Source: Myxococcales bacterium
Lineage (GTDB): Bacteria > Desulfobacterota_B > Binatia > UBA1149 > SPBQ01
Direction: 5' to 3'
Length of the DNA stretch: 6,465 nucleotides
Assembly (NCBI GenBank): GCA_004525875.1
Contig: SPBQ01000136.1
Coordinates: 1 to 6,465, forward strand
Within the stretch, counting starts at the first letter, position 1. Each line of letters opens with the position of its first letter. Shown here piece by piece: positions 1-5,766 of this stretch. Both the position numbers and the translations under genes were made by a program. The notes below the pieces were generated by a model, which was not told the origin of the DNA, did no database searches, and saw only the letters and a list, made by a program, of their open reading frames with translations.

Positions 1-134
1 CCCTCACCCTACTCTCCCACCTGGGACGTGCCCTATGGTTCGCACTTCAGCCCGCCCGGCGTCTGTCCGCCTCCGCCGAGCGGGCTGAAGTGCGAACCAT
101 AGGGCACGTCCCAGGTGGGAGAGTAGGGTGAGGG
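1..134. repeat. near-perfect 134-bp palindrome (inverted repeat) at window edge
   Basis: Bases 1-55 are the exact reverse complement of 80-134 (pairing positions sum to 135). After one mismatch (56/79) the pairing resumes for 57-61/74-78, leaving a 12-nt centre at 62-73. Both arms carry the same coding stretch of the beta-helix gene: read rightwards from base 1 or leftwards from base 134, the frame gives PSPYSPTWDVPYGSHFSP and, past the centre, ends in GLKCEP and TAG. The stop that closes the minus-strand gene (33-35) therefore lies in the folded-back copy. The arm starts exactly at base 1, so it may continue outside the window. Such structures at contig ends commonly come from chimeric amplification or palindromic graph ends. 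A true inverted duplication is possible but less likely. Confidence 0.95.
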
Positions 135-1607
135 CGGCCACGTGTAGGCGCCGTTGCCGTAGAAATCTGCTCCATTGGCGATCTGCCAGGGGATGTCGCG
201 GATCTCTAGATCTTCGTAGACGTTCAGCCCGAAGTCGTCCTCGGGCACGTAGTAGCAGCAAGCCCGGCCGCCCTGGTTGCAGTCGGCGAGGTCGGCGCAC
301 AGCACCGGATTGCCGAGGGCGGTCTCGGTGCAGTCAACCACCGATGCGCACGTCGCGGGCGTTTGGCCGATCTGCGGAACCGGCGATCCGATGTGGAAGG
401 CCTCGTCGCCCTGACCCTTTTCGACGATGCCACGCTTGAAGGAGAAGTGGTGCTGGGGCGTGGTCGCGTTCTCGGTTACGAACACGAGGTAGGACGAGCC
501 CTGGGTGTTGCGTGGAAAACCCGAGCCGCTGCGTGCGGCGGCGCCGAAGGCCAGGGTCTTGTTCGAGCGAATCCGCGAGTTGTAGCCGAGCTCGAAGTCC
601 TCGATGTTGATGTGGTGGGCGGCCTTGAATCGCAGCAGCGCACTCGTCCCCCATCGCAGATGGAACCGTCGGCCGTTGGCTGCGTTGGTGAGGCGGACGT
701 GGGTGACCTCGCCGATGTCGCCAAGCTCGAGGATCGCACCGGCCGGGAACTCCGGTGGGGTTGCGAGCATTGCCGGCGAGGCGTCCGCTGACGTGCGTGC
801 GTACACGCGCGCGTTCTCCGTGCAGGTCGAACCGGTGGCCGGTCCCTCACAACAGCGCCAGGGGTCGCCGGCCGCGAGGCAGTCGGACTCGGTCTCGATG
901 TAGAACCAGCACTGATCGCGGCCGGCCGTGAACGCCGGCAGGTCTACGGGCGTGCCCTCGCCGGAATAGAGCGATTCCCACATGACCGGATCGCGACCGG
1001 GCTCGGAGCCGGGCTGAAAGCAGGCACCCGGGCCGACCCCCTTGCTGCGGCCGACCATGTCGACATCGGTCCGGTAGATGGACGGGCAGCCGATGCTCAC
1101 GCCCGCACAGCACGACCACGGAATCCCGGCGTCGGTGCAGTCGAGGGCCGCCGGTGCCCACGGTGTCGTCCATTGCCGCGCCGCGCTCGAGTAACCACCG
1201 GGCAAAGCTGCGGTGATCTCCACGTCGCCGGGATAAAAGATGTCGACGGAGATCGTCAAAGGTGCGCCCGGGGCGCCGCCGATCGTCGCCGCAGCGTTGC
1301 CCTCGACCTTCCAGGGAAGAGGGAAGCTCGTCGGCCCCGCGTGCGCGCGGTAGCGACCGGGGCGGACGAGAACGGTATCTCCTGCGCCTACGGTCCCTGC
1401 ATCGATCCCGTCGAGGAGCTTTCCCCAGCTCTGCCACGCTGTCGACCGATCCGTACCTGCGTTCGCATCGTCGCCGGCGGTCGCATCGATGTGGTACGTC
1501 GCGGCGAAGGCCGTGCCGTTCGCGCAGGCCAGGAACGAGAGGATGCAAAGAACTTGGGATGGACGGAGACGGCGGCAGGCCCGTTTTGCGAGAAGCTTCG
1601 GTACCAT
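33..1607 (-). CDS. secreted right-handed beta-helix-type protein with Cys-rich motifs (3' end unreliable)
   Basis: Predicted exported protein of 524 residues as read. Residues 1-36 look like a Sec signal peptide: basic n-region, hydrophobic core at about 19-29, probable cleavage at AFA/A. Residues 37-90 match the opening of many secreted parallel beta-helix proteins: a YHIDATAGDDANAGT start, then a Trp, and an AGDTVLVRPGRY strand (75-86). The rest alternates short beta-rich turns, for example HHINIEDFEL (331-340) and NVYEDLEIRDI (462-472). Three Cys-rich segments interrupt it (157-174, 243-262, 420-451), the first two sharing C-x3-G-x-P-W-x-C-C-x-G. No catalytic motif is recognised, so carbohydrate binding or lyase activity is only a possibility. 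Residues from 492 on lie in the terminal palindrome, so roughly the last 14 residues and the stop are probably not native and the gene should be treated as 3'-partial. The ATG at 1607 was chosen because it gives the complete signal peptide; no clear ribosome binding site precedes it. Confidence 0.72.
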   Translation of the reverse strand: MVPKLLAKRACRRLRPSQVLCILSFLACANGTAFAATYHIDATAGDDANAGTDRSTAWQSWGKLLDGIDAGTVGAGDTVLVRPGRYRAHAGPTSFPLPWKVEGNAAATIGGAPGAPLTISVDIFYPGDVEITAALPGGYSSAARQWTTPWAPAALDCTDAGIPWSCCAGVSIGCPSIYRTDVDMVGRSKGVGPGACFQPGSEPGRDPVMWESLYSGEGTPVDLPAFTAGRDQCWFYIETESDCLAAGDPWRCCEGPATGSTCTENARVYARTSADASPAMLATPPEFPAGAILELGDIGEVTHVRLTNAANGRRFHLRWGTSALLRFKAAHHINIEDFELGYNSRIRSNKTLAFGAAARSGSGFPRNTQGSSYLVFVTENATTPQHHFSFKRGIVEKGQGDEAFHIGSPVPQIGQTPATCASVVDCTETALGNPVLCADLADCNQGGRACCYYVPEDDFGLNVYEDLEIRDIPWQIANGADFYGNGAYTWPPSPYSPTWDVPYGSHFSPLGGGGQTPGGLKCEP

Positions 1608-1774
1608 GGTCTGTTTTTAGCGAATCCCGGCACGACGGAGCCGGGCCAGACGAGCCAAGAGCATGCGCAGCGCTGGCGGTCGCGCACGTCGCATTCGAGT
1701 CTAAGAGGCTGGCGGCGAGCCAGCCATACCCGGTCGGGAAAAAGGCGGAAGGTGCGTTCTGACGTGCGGTCCGT
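1608..1774. other. intergenic gap between two minus-strand genes
   Basis: This 167-bp gap separates the GH1 relic from the beta-helix gene. It contains two small GC hairpins, 1626-1631/1640-1645 (cccggc/gccggg, 8-nt loop) and 1707-1712/1720-1725 (ggctgg/ccagcc, 7-nt loop). Neither is followed by a T-run on the minus strand, so neither is a convincing intrinsic terminator. I see no clear promoter and no small gene. Confidence 0.5.
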
Positions 1775-2787
1775 TCAGATGCTGTTGTCGTCGATCACGC
1801 GGCGCAGCCACTCGCCGCTGCTCTTGGTCATGCGCGCGCCGGTCTCGAAGTCGCACGCGATCACGCCGAAGCGCTTCGAGTAGCCGAACGTCCACTCGAA
1901 GTTGTCGATCCAGCTCCAGACCATGTAGCCACAAAGGTCGAACGCCGAGCCATTCTCTGTCACGTAGAGCGGCAGGCGGTATCGATCCTCGAACTCATGC
2001 AGAACCTGGTACAGCGCCGCCGGGTAGACCTCGAAGCCCATCTCTGAAGTCTGTCCCTCACGGGCCAGCGCACGGCTCTCCAGGAAGCCGTCATCGTCGT
2101 GGGAACCACCTTGCGCGTGTAGTAGTTGAGCCCGATGAAGTCGATGGGCCCCGTGATGATCGCGCGCTCCTCCTCCGAGATCGCCGGCACGGCGTCGCCG
2201 AACTCCTCGTACCGCGCGTCGGGGTAGGAGCCGGAGCAGATCGGGTCGCTGAACCAGTAGTTGCTGAACGCGGCGGTGCGATCGCTGGCGACGCGGTTGG
2301 CGTCGCCGTCGGAGTCGGGCATGCAGGACAGCACGCTGAGGGTGGTGCCGATCGCCCCGCTCGGGACGATCTCCCGGAACCGGCCGACACACTCGCCGTG
2401 CGCCCGCAGTACGTTGTGACCGGCCGCCAGTGCGGCGCCGGGTTCGGCACGGCCGGGCGCATGGAATCCGACACCGTAGCCGAGCCACGCGAAGACCCAG
2501 GGCTCGTTGACCGCTCCGGTGCCTTCGGGCAGCACGCGCGGGCAGGCGATGTGGAACCGATAGGCGCCCAGGCCGAGGTTTCGCATGAGCTCGATGTCCT
2601 CGCGATAGCGATTGTATTGATCGCAGGAGACGTCGCCGGTCTCACCGCGCTCGATCTTGCCCGGCGCGTCGGCGAACGTGTGCCAGATACTCGGACCGGC
2701 GCCGTCGGTCAGCGGGGAGCCCTCGACCTGGTAGCAATCCGTCGCCAAGCCCCAGATAAAATCGTCGGAAAATCGCGATAGGGGCAT
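1775..2787 (-). pseudogene. family GH1 beta-glucosidase, degraded (two in-frame deletions and a frameshift)
   Basis: GH1 enzymes hydrolyse beta-glucosides by a retaining mechanism with two glutamates. The N-terminus is typical (FIWGLATDCYQVEGSP, residues 10-25), as is PRVLPEGTGAVN (83-94). The acid/base motif NEPW follows at once (Glu codon 2503-2505), whereas family members have about 70 residues in between. The frame is intact through GLNYYTRKVVP, then must shift at 2101-2103 to continue as HDDDGFLES, GFEVYP and YVTENGSAFD, whose ENG holds the nucleophile (codon 1955-1957). LCGYMVWSWIDNFEW then follows directly, although about 35 residues normally separate it from ENGSAFD. The C-terminal GYSKRFGV is present and the reading ends at the TGA 1775-1777. 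The total is about 337 codons instead of about 445. The usual FSI-x-WPR is FHIACPR, another sign of decay. The missing segments include several TIM-barrel elements, so activity is very unlikely. Assembly error is the alternative. No signal peptide is seen. Confidence 0.85.
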
Positions 2788-2901
2788 CGCTGGATGAGGC
2801 TCTTAACGACACGTGGGCGGTAGCTCCGGTGCCCGACGCCGCGTATCCGGTGGCAGAGCGCGCGGCCGGGGTCTCGTCAACGCGCTAGTTTGCCGCCGCG
2901 C

Positions 2902-2960
2902 GGAAATCTGTAACGATCAGAAATAGACGCCGTAGTAACGTCCGCAATAGGCAATAGACG
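2902..2960 (+). promoter_or_regulatory. candidate promoter/operator region of the YceI-buf operon
   Basis: The 252-bp gap between the divergent GH1 relic and the yceI-like gene contains an AT-richer island at 2902-2960. It holds GTAACG twice (2910-2915, 2935-2940), ATAGACG twice (2923-2929, 2954-2960) and a tandem GCAATAG (2944-2957). The first GTAAC followed 16 bases later by CGTA resembles extracytoplasmic sigma factor promoters, and known bufferin operons can be under such control. Short repeats like these arise easily by chance, so this is a weak call. A small hairpin (2996-3009, cgtgg/ccacg) lies in the presumed leader. Confidence 0.25.
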
Positions 2961-3025
2961 GTGCCGAGCATTACAGGGGGTGCTCGAGACCGTGCCGTGG
3001 TGCCCCACGATTTCCGAACAATCCG

Positions 3026-3031
3026 AAGGAG
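3026..3031 (+). promoter_or_regulatory. ribosome binding site of the yceI-like gene
   Basis: AAGGAG sits 8 nt before the ATG at 3040. It decides the start in favour of 3040 over the in-frame ATG at 2980, which would add 20 residues ahead of the signal peptide. Confidence 0.85.
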
Positions 3032-3039
3032 CGTATCAG

Positions 3040-3639
3040 ATGGGATTTCGAACCTGGTCGGCCGCAGTCCTGGCGGTCGGGATGGTATTGCCCGCGGCTG
3101 CCGCCGCGAAGGAGTTCAAGGTCGACGCAACCCACACGACCGTGGGATTCAGCGTCCGCCATCTCTTCACGTCCGTGGAGGGACGATTCGACAAATTCGA
3201 GGGCGAGATCGAGTTCGATCCTGCCCAGCCGGAGAAGACCGAGGTCGAGGGCTCGATCGAGGTCAAGAGCATCAATACGAACAACGAGAAGCGCGACAAG
3301 CACCTCCTGTCGAACGATTTCTTCGCGGCCGAGGAGCACCCGCTGATCGAGTTCTCGGGCGCGAAGGTCTCCGACGTCAGCACGGACAAGAAGAAGGGCA
3401 AGCTCCACGGTACGCTGAAGATCCGCGGCAACGAGAAGCCGATCGTGCTCGACGTCGAGTTCCTCGGCGAGGGAAGCGATCCCTGGGGCAACAAGAAGGC
3501 CGGCTTCTCGGCGACGGGCGTGCTCGACCGCAAGGCGTTCGGGCTCGAGTGGAACGAGAAGCTCGAGACGGGCGGTGTTCTCGTCGGCGATGAGGTGACG
3601 ATTCGGTTGCAGGTCGAAGCCAATGTCGATGAGAACTGA
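3040..3639 (+). CDS. YceI family periplasmic protein
   Basis: A 199-residue exported protein of the YceI family, an eight-stranded lipocalin-like barrel that binds polyisoprenoid or other amphiphilic ligands; members are often stress-inducible. Residues 1-23 form a signal peptide (MGFRTW, then a hydrophobic run ending in AAAA before KEF). Family features follow in order: VDATHTTVGFSVRHLF (28-43) with EGRFDKFEG (47-55), the SIEVKSINTNNEKRDKHL strand and turn (72-89) followed by DFF and PLIEFSG, GTLKIRGNEKPIVLDVEF (124-141), GFSATGVLDRKAFGLEWN (155-172) and VGDEVTIRLQVEA (182-194). Length is normal for the family. It is the first gene of the cluster and lies only 37 bp before the bufA-like gene, so the two are probably co-transcribed. 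A role in the same envelope or metal-stress response is inferred from position only. Confidence 0.93.
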   Translation: MGFRTWSAAVLAVGMVLPAAAAAKEFKVDATHTTVGFSVRHLFTSVEGRFDKFEGEIEFDPAQPEKTEVEGSIEVKSINTNNEKRDKHLLSNDFFAAEEHPLIEFSGAKVSDVSTDKKKGKLHGTLKIRGNEKPIVLDVEFLGEGSDPWGNKKAGFSATGVLDRKAFGLEWNEKLETGGVLVGDEVTIRLQVEANVDEN

Positions 3640-3663
3640 GTGAGGATCGGATCAACAGACGAG

Positions 3664-3669
3664 AAGGAG
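3664..3669 (+). promoter_or_regulatory. ribosome binding site of the bufA-like gene
   Basis: AAGGAG lies 7 nt before the ATG at 3677. It is a near-ideal site, consistent with high expression of a small precursor peptide relative to the downstream enzymes, which lack comparably strong sites. Confidence 0.8.
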
Positions 3670-3676
3670 AATCCAG

Positions 3677-3964
3677 ATGGATAAGAAGAAAGTAAACAAG
3701 AGTGCTCTCTTGCTGGCGTCGGCCGCAGCCGGCTTGCTGACCGTCGCGGCGAGCGTGGCTCTGCCGGGTGATGCGCTTGCCGAGGAGGTGAAGTGCTACG
3801 GTATCAATAGGTGCAAGGGCACGGGGGAGTGCGGCGGCAAGGGCCACTCCTGCGCCGGCGAGAACGCGTGCGGTGGCCACGGCTATCTGAAGATCGACAA
3901 GGACAAGTGCCTCGCGATCAAGGGCGGCCGTCTCACGCCGGAAGAAGAGGACAAGAAGGGCTGA
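3677..3964 (+). CDS. bufA2: BufA2-type bufferin precursor, periplasmic Cys-rich metallophore peptide
   Basis: A small exported precursor of 95 residues. Residues 1-35 form a long Sec signal peptide: MDKKKVNKS n-region, Ala/Leu-rich core, GDALA before EE. The mature part of about 60 residues begins EEVKCYGINRCKGTGEC and has six cysteines (40, 46, 52, 59, 65, 78). Five of them head a repeating C-x-G unit: CYG, CKG, CGG, CAG, CGG. This fits the BufA2-like branch of bufferins, RiPP metallophores whose cysteines are modified by the MNIO enzyme encoded next door, giving a copper-chelating periplasmic product. The unusually long signal peptide is typical of these precursors. The DUF2282-type BufA1 pattern fits less well. 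It ends with a charged tail (TPEEEDKKG). The neighbours BufB and BufC strongly support the call; the metal bound and the exact modification are inferred from the family. Confidence 0.9.
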   Translation: MDKKKVNKSALLLASAAAGLLTVAASVALPGDALAEEVKCYGINRCKGTGECGGKGHSCAGENACGGHGYLKIDKDKCLAIKGGRLTPEEEDKKG

Positions 3965-3986
3965 GCCGCCCTTCGATGCTCCGGCG

Positions 3987-4847
3987 ATGACGATGACGCG
4001 CGAGCGCTCTTCGCTCGGTTTCGGCGTCGGTCTGCGCCCCGAGCATTACGATGACGTGCTGGGCGGAAGGCCCCCCGTCGATTGGTTCGAGGTTGTTACC
4101 GAGAACTACATGGACACGGGGGGCCGTCCCCTGCACGTGCTCGAGACGGTACGGCGTGATCGCCCGGTGGCGCTGCACGGAGTCTCGCTCTCGATCGGCT
4201 CGGCCGATCCTCTCGACCGCAGATACCTCGCAACTCTCCGCGAGCTCGTCGACCGCATCGAGCCTGAGCTGGTGACGGACCACCTGTGCTGGACCGGCGT
4301 AGATGGTCGCAGCCTGTTCGATCTTCTGCCCGTTCCCTACACGGCCGAGGTCCTCGACTACGTGGCCGAGCGCGTGGGCCAAGTACAGGACGTCCTCGGA
4401 CGCCGCATCCTGCTGGAGAATGCATCGACGTATATAGAGTACCGTTGCTCCCAGATCCCCGAGCCGGAGTTCCTCGCGGCGCTGGCCGTCAAGGCCGATT
4501 GCGGCATTCTCCTCGACGTCAATAACATCCACGTCACCTGCACGAACCACGGCCTCGACCCGTACGCCTATGTCAACGCAATCCCCGTCGAGCGCGTGGG
4601 GCAGTTCCACCTTGCCGGCTTCACCGACACGGGGGACTACCTGTTCGACACTCACAGTGCGCCGGTGTGTGAAGAAGTCTGGGCCCTCTATGCTCATTCG
4701 GTCGACCGTTTCGGCGATGTGCCGACGCTCGTCGAGTGGGATGCCGAGCTGCCGACGTGCGAGCGGTTATGCGAGGAATCGGCAAAGGCCCGTGCGGTCG
4801 CGGCGGGAGCGGTGAGCGCGCGTCCGATGGAGCGGGCAGGGGCGTGA
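3987..4847 (+). CDS. bufB: BufB, DUF692 family multinuclear non-heme iron-dependent oxidase (MNIO)
   Basis: A 286-residue cytoplasmic TIM-barrel enzyme of the DUF692/MNIO family, related to MbnB and TglH. In bufferin systems it oxidatively modifies cysteines of the BufA precursor. The family signature is complete: GFGVGLRPEHY (11-21), WFEVVTENYMDTGGRPL (33-49), ALHGVSLSIGS (62-72), VTDHLCWTG (96-104), LLPVPYT (113-119), RRILLENASTY (139-149), ADCGILLDVNNIHV (170-183), NHGLDPYAY (187-195), FHLAGF (207-212), DTHSAPV (221-227), VWALY (231-235), LVEWD (248-252). His20, His64, Asp98/His99, Glu144, Asp177, His188, His208, Asp221/His223 and Glu250 are the conserved polar residues expected to hold the iron cluster, though I do not assign each ligand. 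The ATG at 3987 is preferred; the ATG at 3993 is equally possible. No strong ribosome binding site is seen, so coupling to bufA, 22 bp upstream, may drive translation. The last four bases overlap bufC. Confidence 0.95.
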   Translation: MTMTRERSSLGFGVGLRPEHYDDVLGGRPPVDWFEVVTENYMDTGGRPLHVLETVRRDRPVALHGVSLSIGSADPLDRRYLATLRELVDRIEPELVTDHLCWTGVDGRSLFDLLPVPYTAEVLDYVAERVGQVQDVLGRRILLENASTYIEYRCSQIPEPEFLAALAVKADCGILLDVNNIHVTCTNHGLDPYAYVNAIPVERVGQFHLAGFTDTGDYLFDTHSAPVCEEVWALYAHSVDRFGDVPTLVEWDAELPTCERLCEESAKARAVAAGAVSARPMERAGA

Positions 4848-5680
4848 GCTCGGTGTCGTCTCCACCCGGCCTCCTCGACCTTCAGCGCTGGATGGCGACG
4901 CTGATTCTCGAGCACCGGGGACACGCGACCGACGACATCGGGGAGGATTCGGCGATCGAGCGATGGATCGCGATCGAGGAGCTCCGGCGAGCCCGGCTCA
5001 GGCTCGGCGCCTATGTCGGCGGCTACCCCGCGCGCATTCACGAGGCTCTGTGTGAGGCGTACCCGGCACTGCGCCACGTGATCGGAGAGGGGAGGTTCAG
5101 GGCTCTCGTCGATCGCTACCGTTCCTTGGTTCCCGCCGGCAGCTACAGCCTCGCGGACGTTGGTACAGATCTCCCGAGCTTCCTCGTTACCGATGAGATC
5201 GCGGACCGATTCGGGTTTGCCCCTGATCTGGCGCGACTCGAGTGGGCCGTGCAGGCGGCGTTCCATGCGACGCTCGGTGTGCCGCTCGACCCGTCGCCGC
5301 TGGCAGTGTGGACGCCCGAGCAGTGGGAGGCGGCGGTGTTCGAGTTCCGGAGCGATCTCGCGTTCGTTGATTCCCGTTGGCCGATCGTCGACGTGTGGAA
5401 CGTCCGCGAAGTGGCGGTCGAGGAGATCGACGTCGACCTGCGCGATCGGCCGCAATCGGCTCTCGTTCATCGCAGCGGATTCGGCGTCGTGTGCCGCGTG
5501 GCACCGGTGGGCGAAGCGTCGGCGCTCGAGACGCTGATCGCCGGAGCCTCGCTCGGTGACGCAATCGCTGATCTCGACTCCGCCGACGACGAGATGCCGG
5601 TGAGCCCGGCGGACGTGATGGAATGGTTCGCTGGCTGGATGCGTGACGGTCTGATCGTCGCCTGCCGCGCCGCGGCGTGA
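4844..5680 (+). CDS. bufC: BufC, DUF2063 family MNIO partner protein
   Basis: A 278-residue protein of the DUF2063 family, often annotated as a putative DNA-binding domain protein. In MNIO systems this protein carries the precursor-recognition role and works with the DUF692 enzyme, so a cytoplasmic complex with BufB and the BufA leader is expected. The N-terminal family domain is visible at about 9-145: LLDLQRWMATLIL (10-22), RLGAYVGGYPARIHEALCEAYPAL (53-76), VIGEGRFRALVDRY (79-92), LPSFL (110-114), and DLARLEWAVQAAF (128-140). The C-terminal half (about 150-278) is more variable and ends in a helical stretch after VSPADVMEWFAGW. GTG at 4844 is chosen as start because it overlaps the bufB stop (GTGA) and begins just before the domain; the frame stays open upstream to an ATG at 4736, but that would overlap bufB by 112 bp. 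GGAG at 4829-4832 may serve as ribosome binding site. Confidence 0.9.
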   Translation: MSSVSSPPGLLDLQRWMATLILEHRGHATDDIGEDSAIERWIAIEELRRARLRLGAYVGGYPARIHEALCEAYPALRHVIGEGRFRALVDRYRSLVPAGSYSLADVGTDLPSFLVTDEIADRFGFAPDLARLEWAVQAAFHATLGVPLDPSPLAVWTPEQWEAAVFEFRSDLAFVDSRWPIVDVWNVREVAVEEIDVDLRDRPQSALVHRSGFGVVCRVAPVGEASALETLIAGASLGDAIADLDSADDEMPVSPADVMEWFAGWMRDGLIVACRAAA

Positions 5681-5766
5681 TCCTAGCGAGCGGAGACCCG
5701 CTTGGCGCACGCACGGAGGTGCCGCGTTGCGCTTGCGCGCGTGCTGAGATTTAACGCGGCGACCCC
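5681..5766. other. intergenic gap after bufC
   Basis: This 86-bp gap lies between bufC and the luciferase-like gene. It contains a short hairpin (5689-5693/5698-5702, agcgg/ccgct) without a T-run, so a terminator is not shown. No DoxX-like reading frame and no recognisable promoter is seen; an ATTTAA stretch at 5750-5755 is too close to the start to judge. Confidence 0.45.

Noticed and set aside
1..134. Intrinsic terminator or CRISPR/IS end at the left palindrome
   Set aside because: The arms are coding sequence of the neighbouring gene, far longer than a terminator stem and lacking T-run, repeat-spacer pattern or transposase.
1626..1725. GC hairpins in the 1608-1774 gap as intrinsic terminators
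   Set aside because: Stems are only 6 bp and no T-run follows on the transcribed minus strand.
1173..1883. Plus-strand open frame of 236 codons across the beta-helix gene start
   Set aside because: Shadow of the minus-strand gene; the translation is Arg-rich, lacks family features and runs across an intergenic gap into the GH1 relic.
2980..3039. Upstream in-frame ATG for the yceI-like gene (20 extra residues)
   Set aside because: The ATG at 3040 has an AAGGAG at ideal distance and directly begins a normal signal peptide; the extension would bury it.
3933..4697. Minus-strand open frame of 254 codons opposite bufB
   Set aside because: Shadow of the DUF692 gene, whose plus-strand motifs are unmistakable.
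4736..4843. N-terminal extension of bufC to the ATG at 4736
   Set aside because: It would overlap bufB by 112 bp and adds low-complexity Gly/Arg-rich sequence; GTG at 4844 gives a classic 4-bp overlap and domain-proximal start.
3677..4847. Methanobactin biosynthesis locus
   Set aside because: The precursor has a Sec signal peptide and a long Cys-rich mature part, and the partner is DUF2063-type rather than an MbnC-only locus with transporters; bufferin fits better.
4694..5710. Long open frame of 338 codons on the minus strand opposite bufC
   Set aside because: Antisense shadow in GC-rich DNA; Arg/His/Pro-rich translation without recognisable motifs, while the plus strand has a complete DUF2063 protein.
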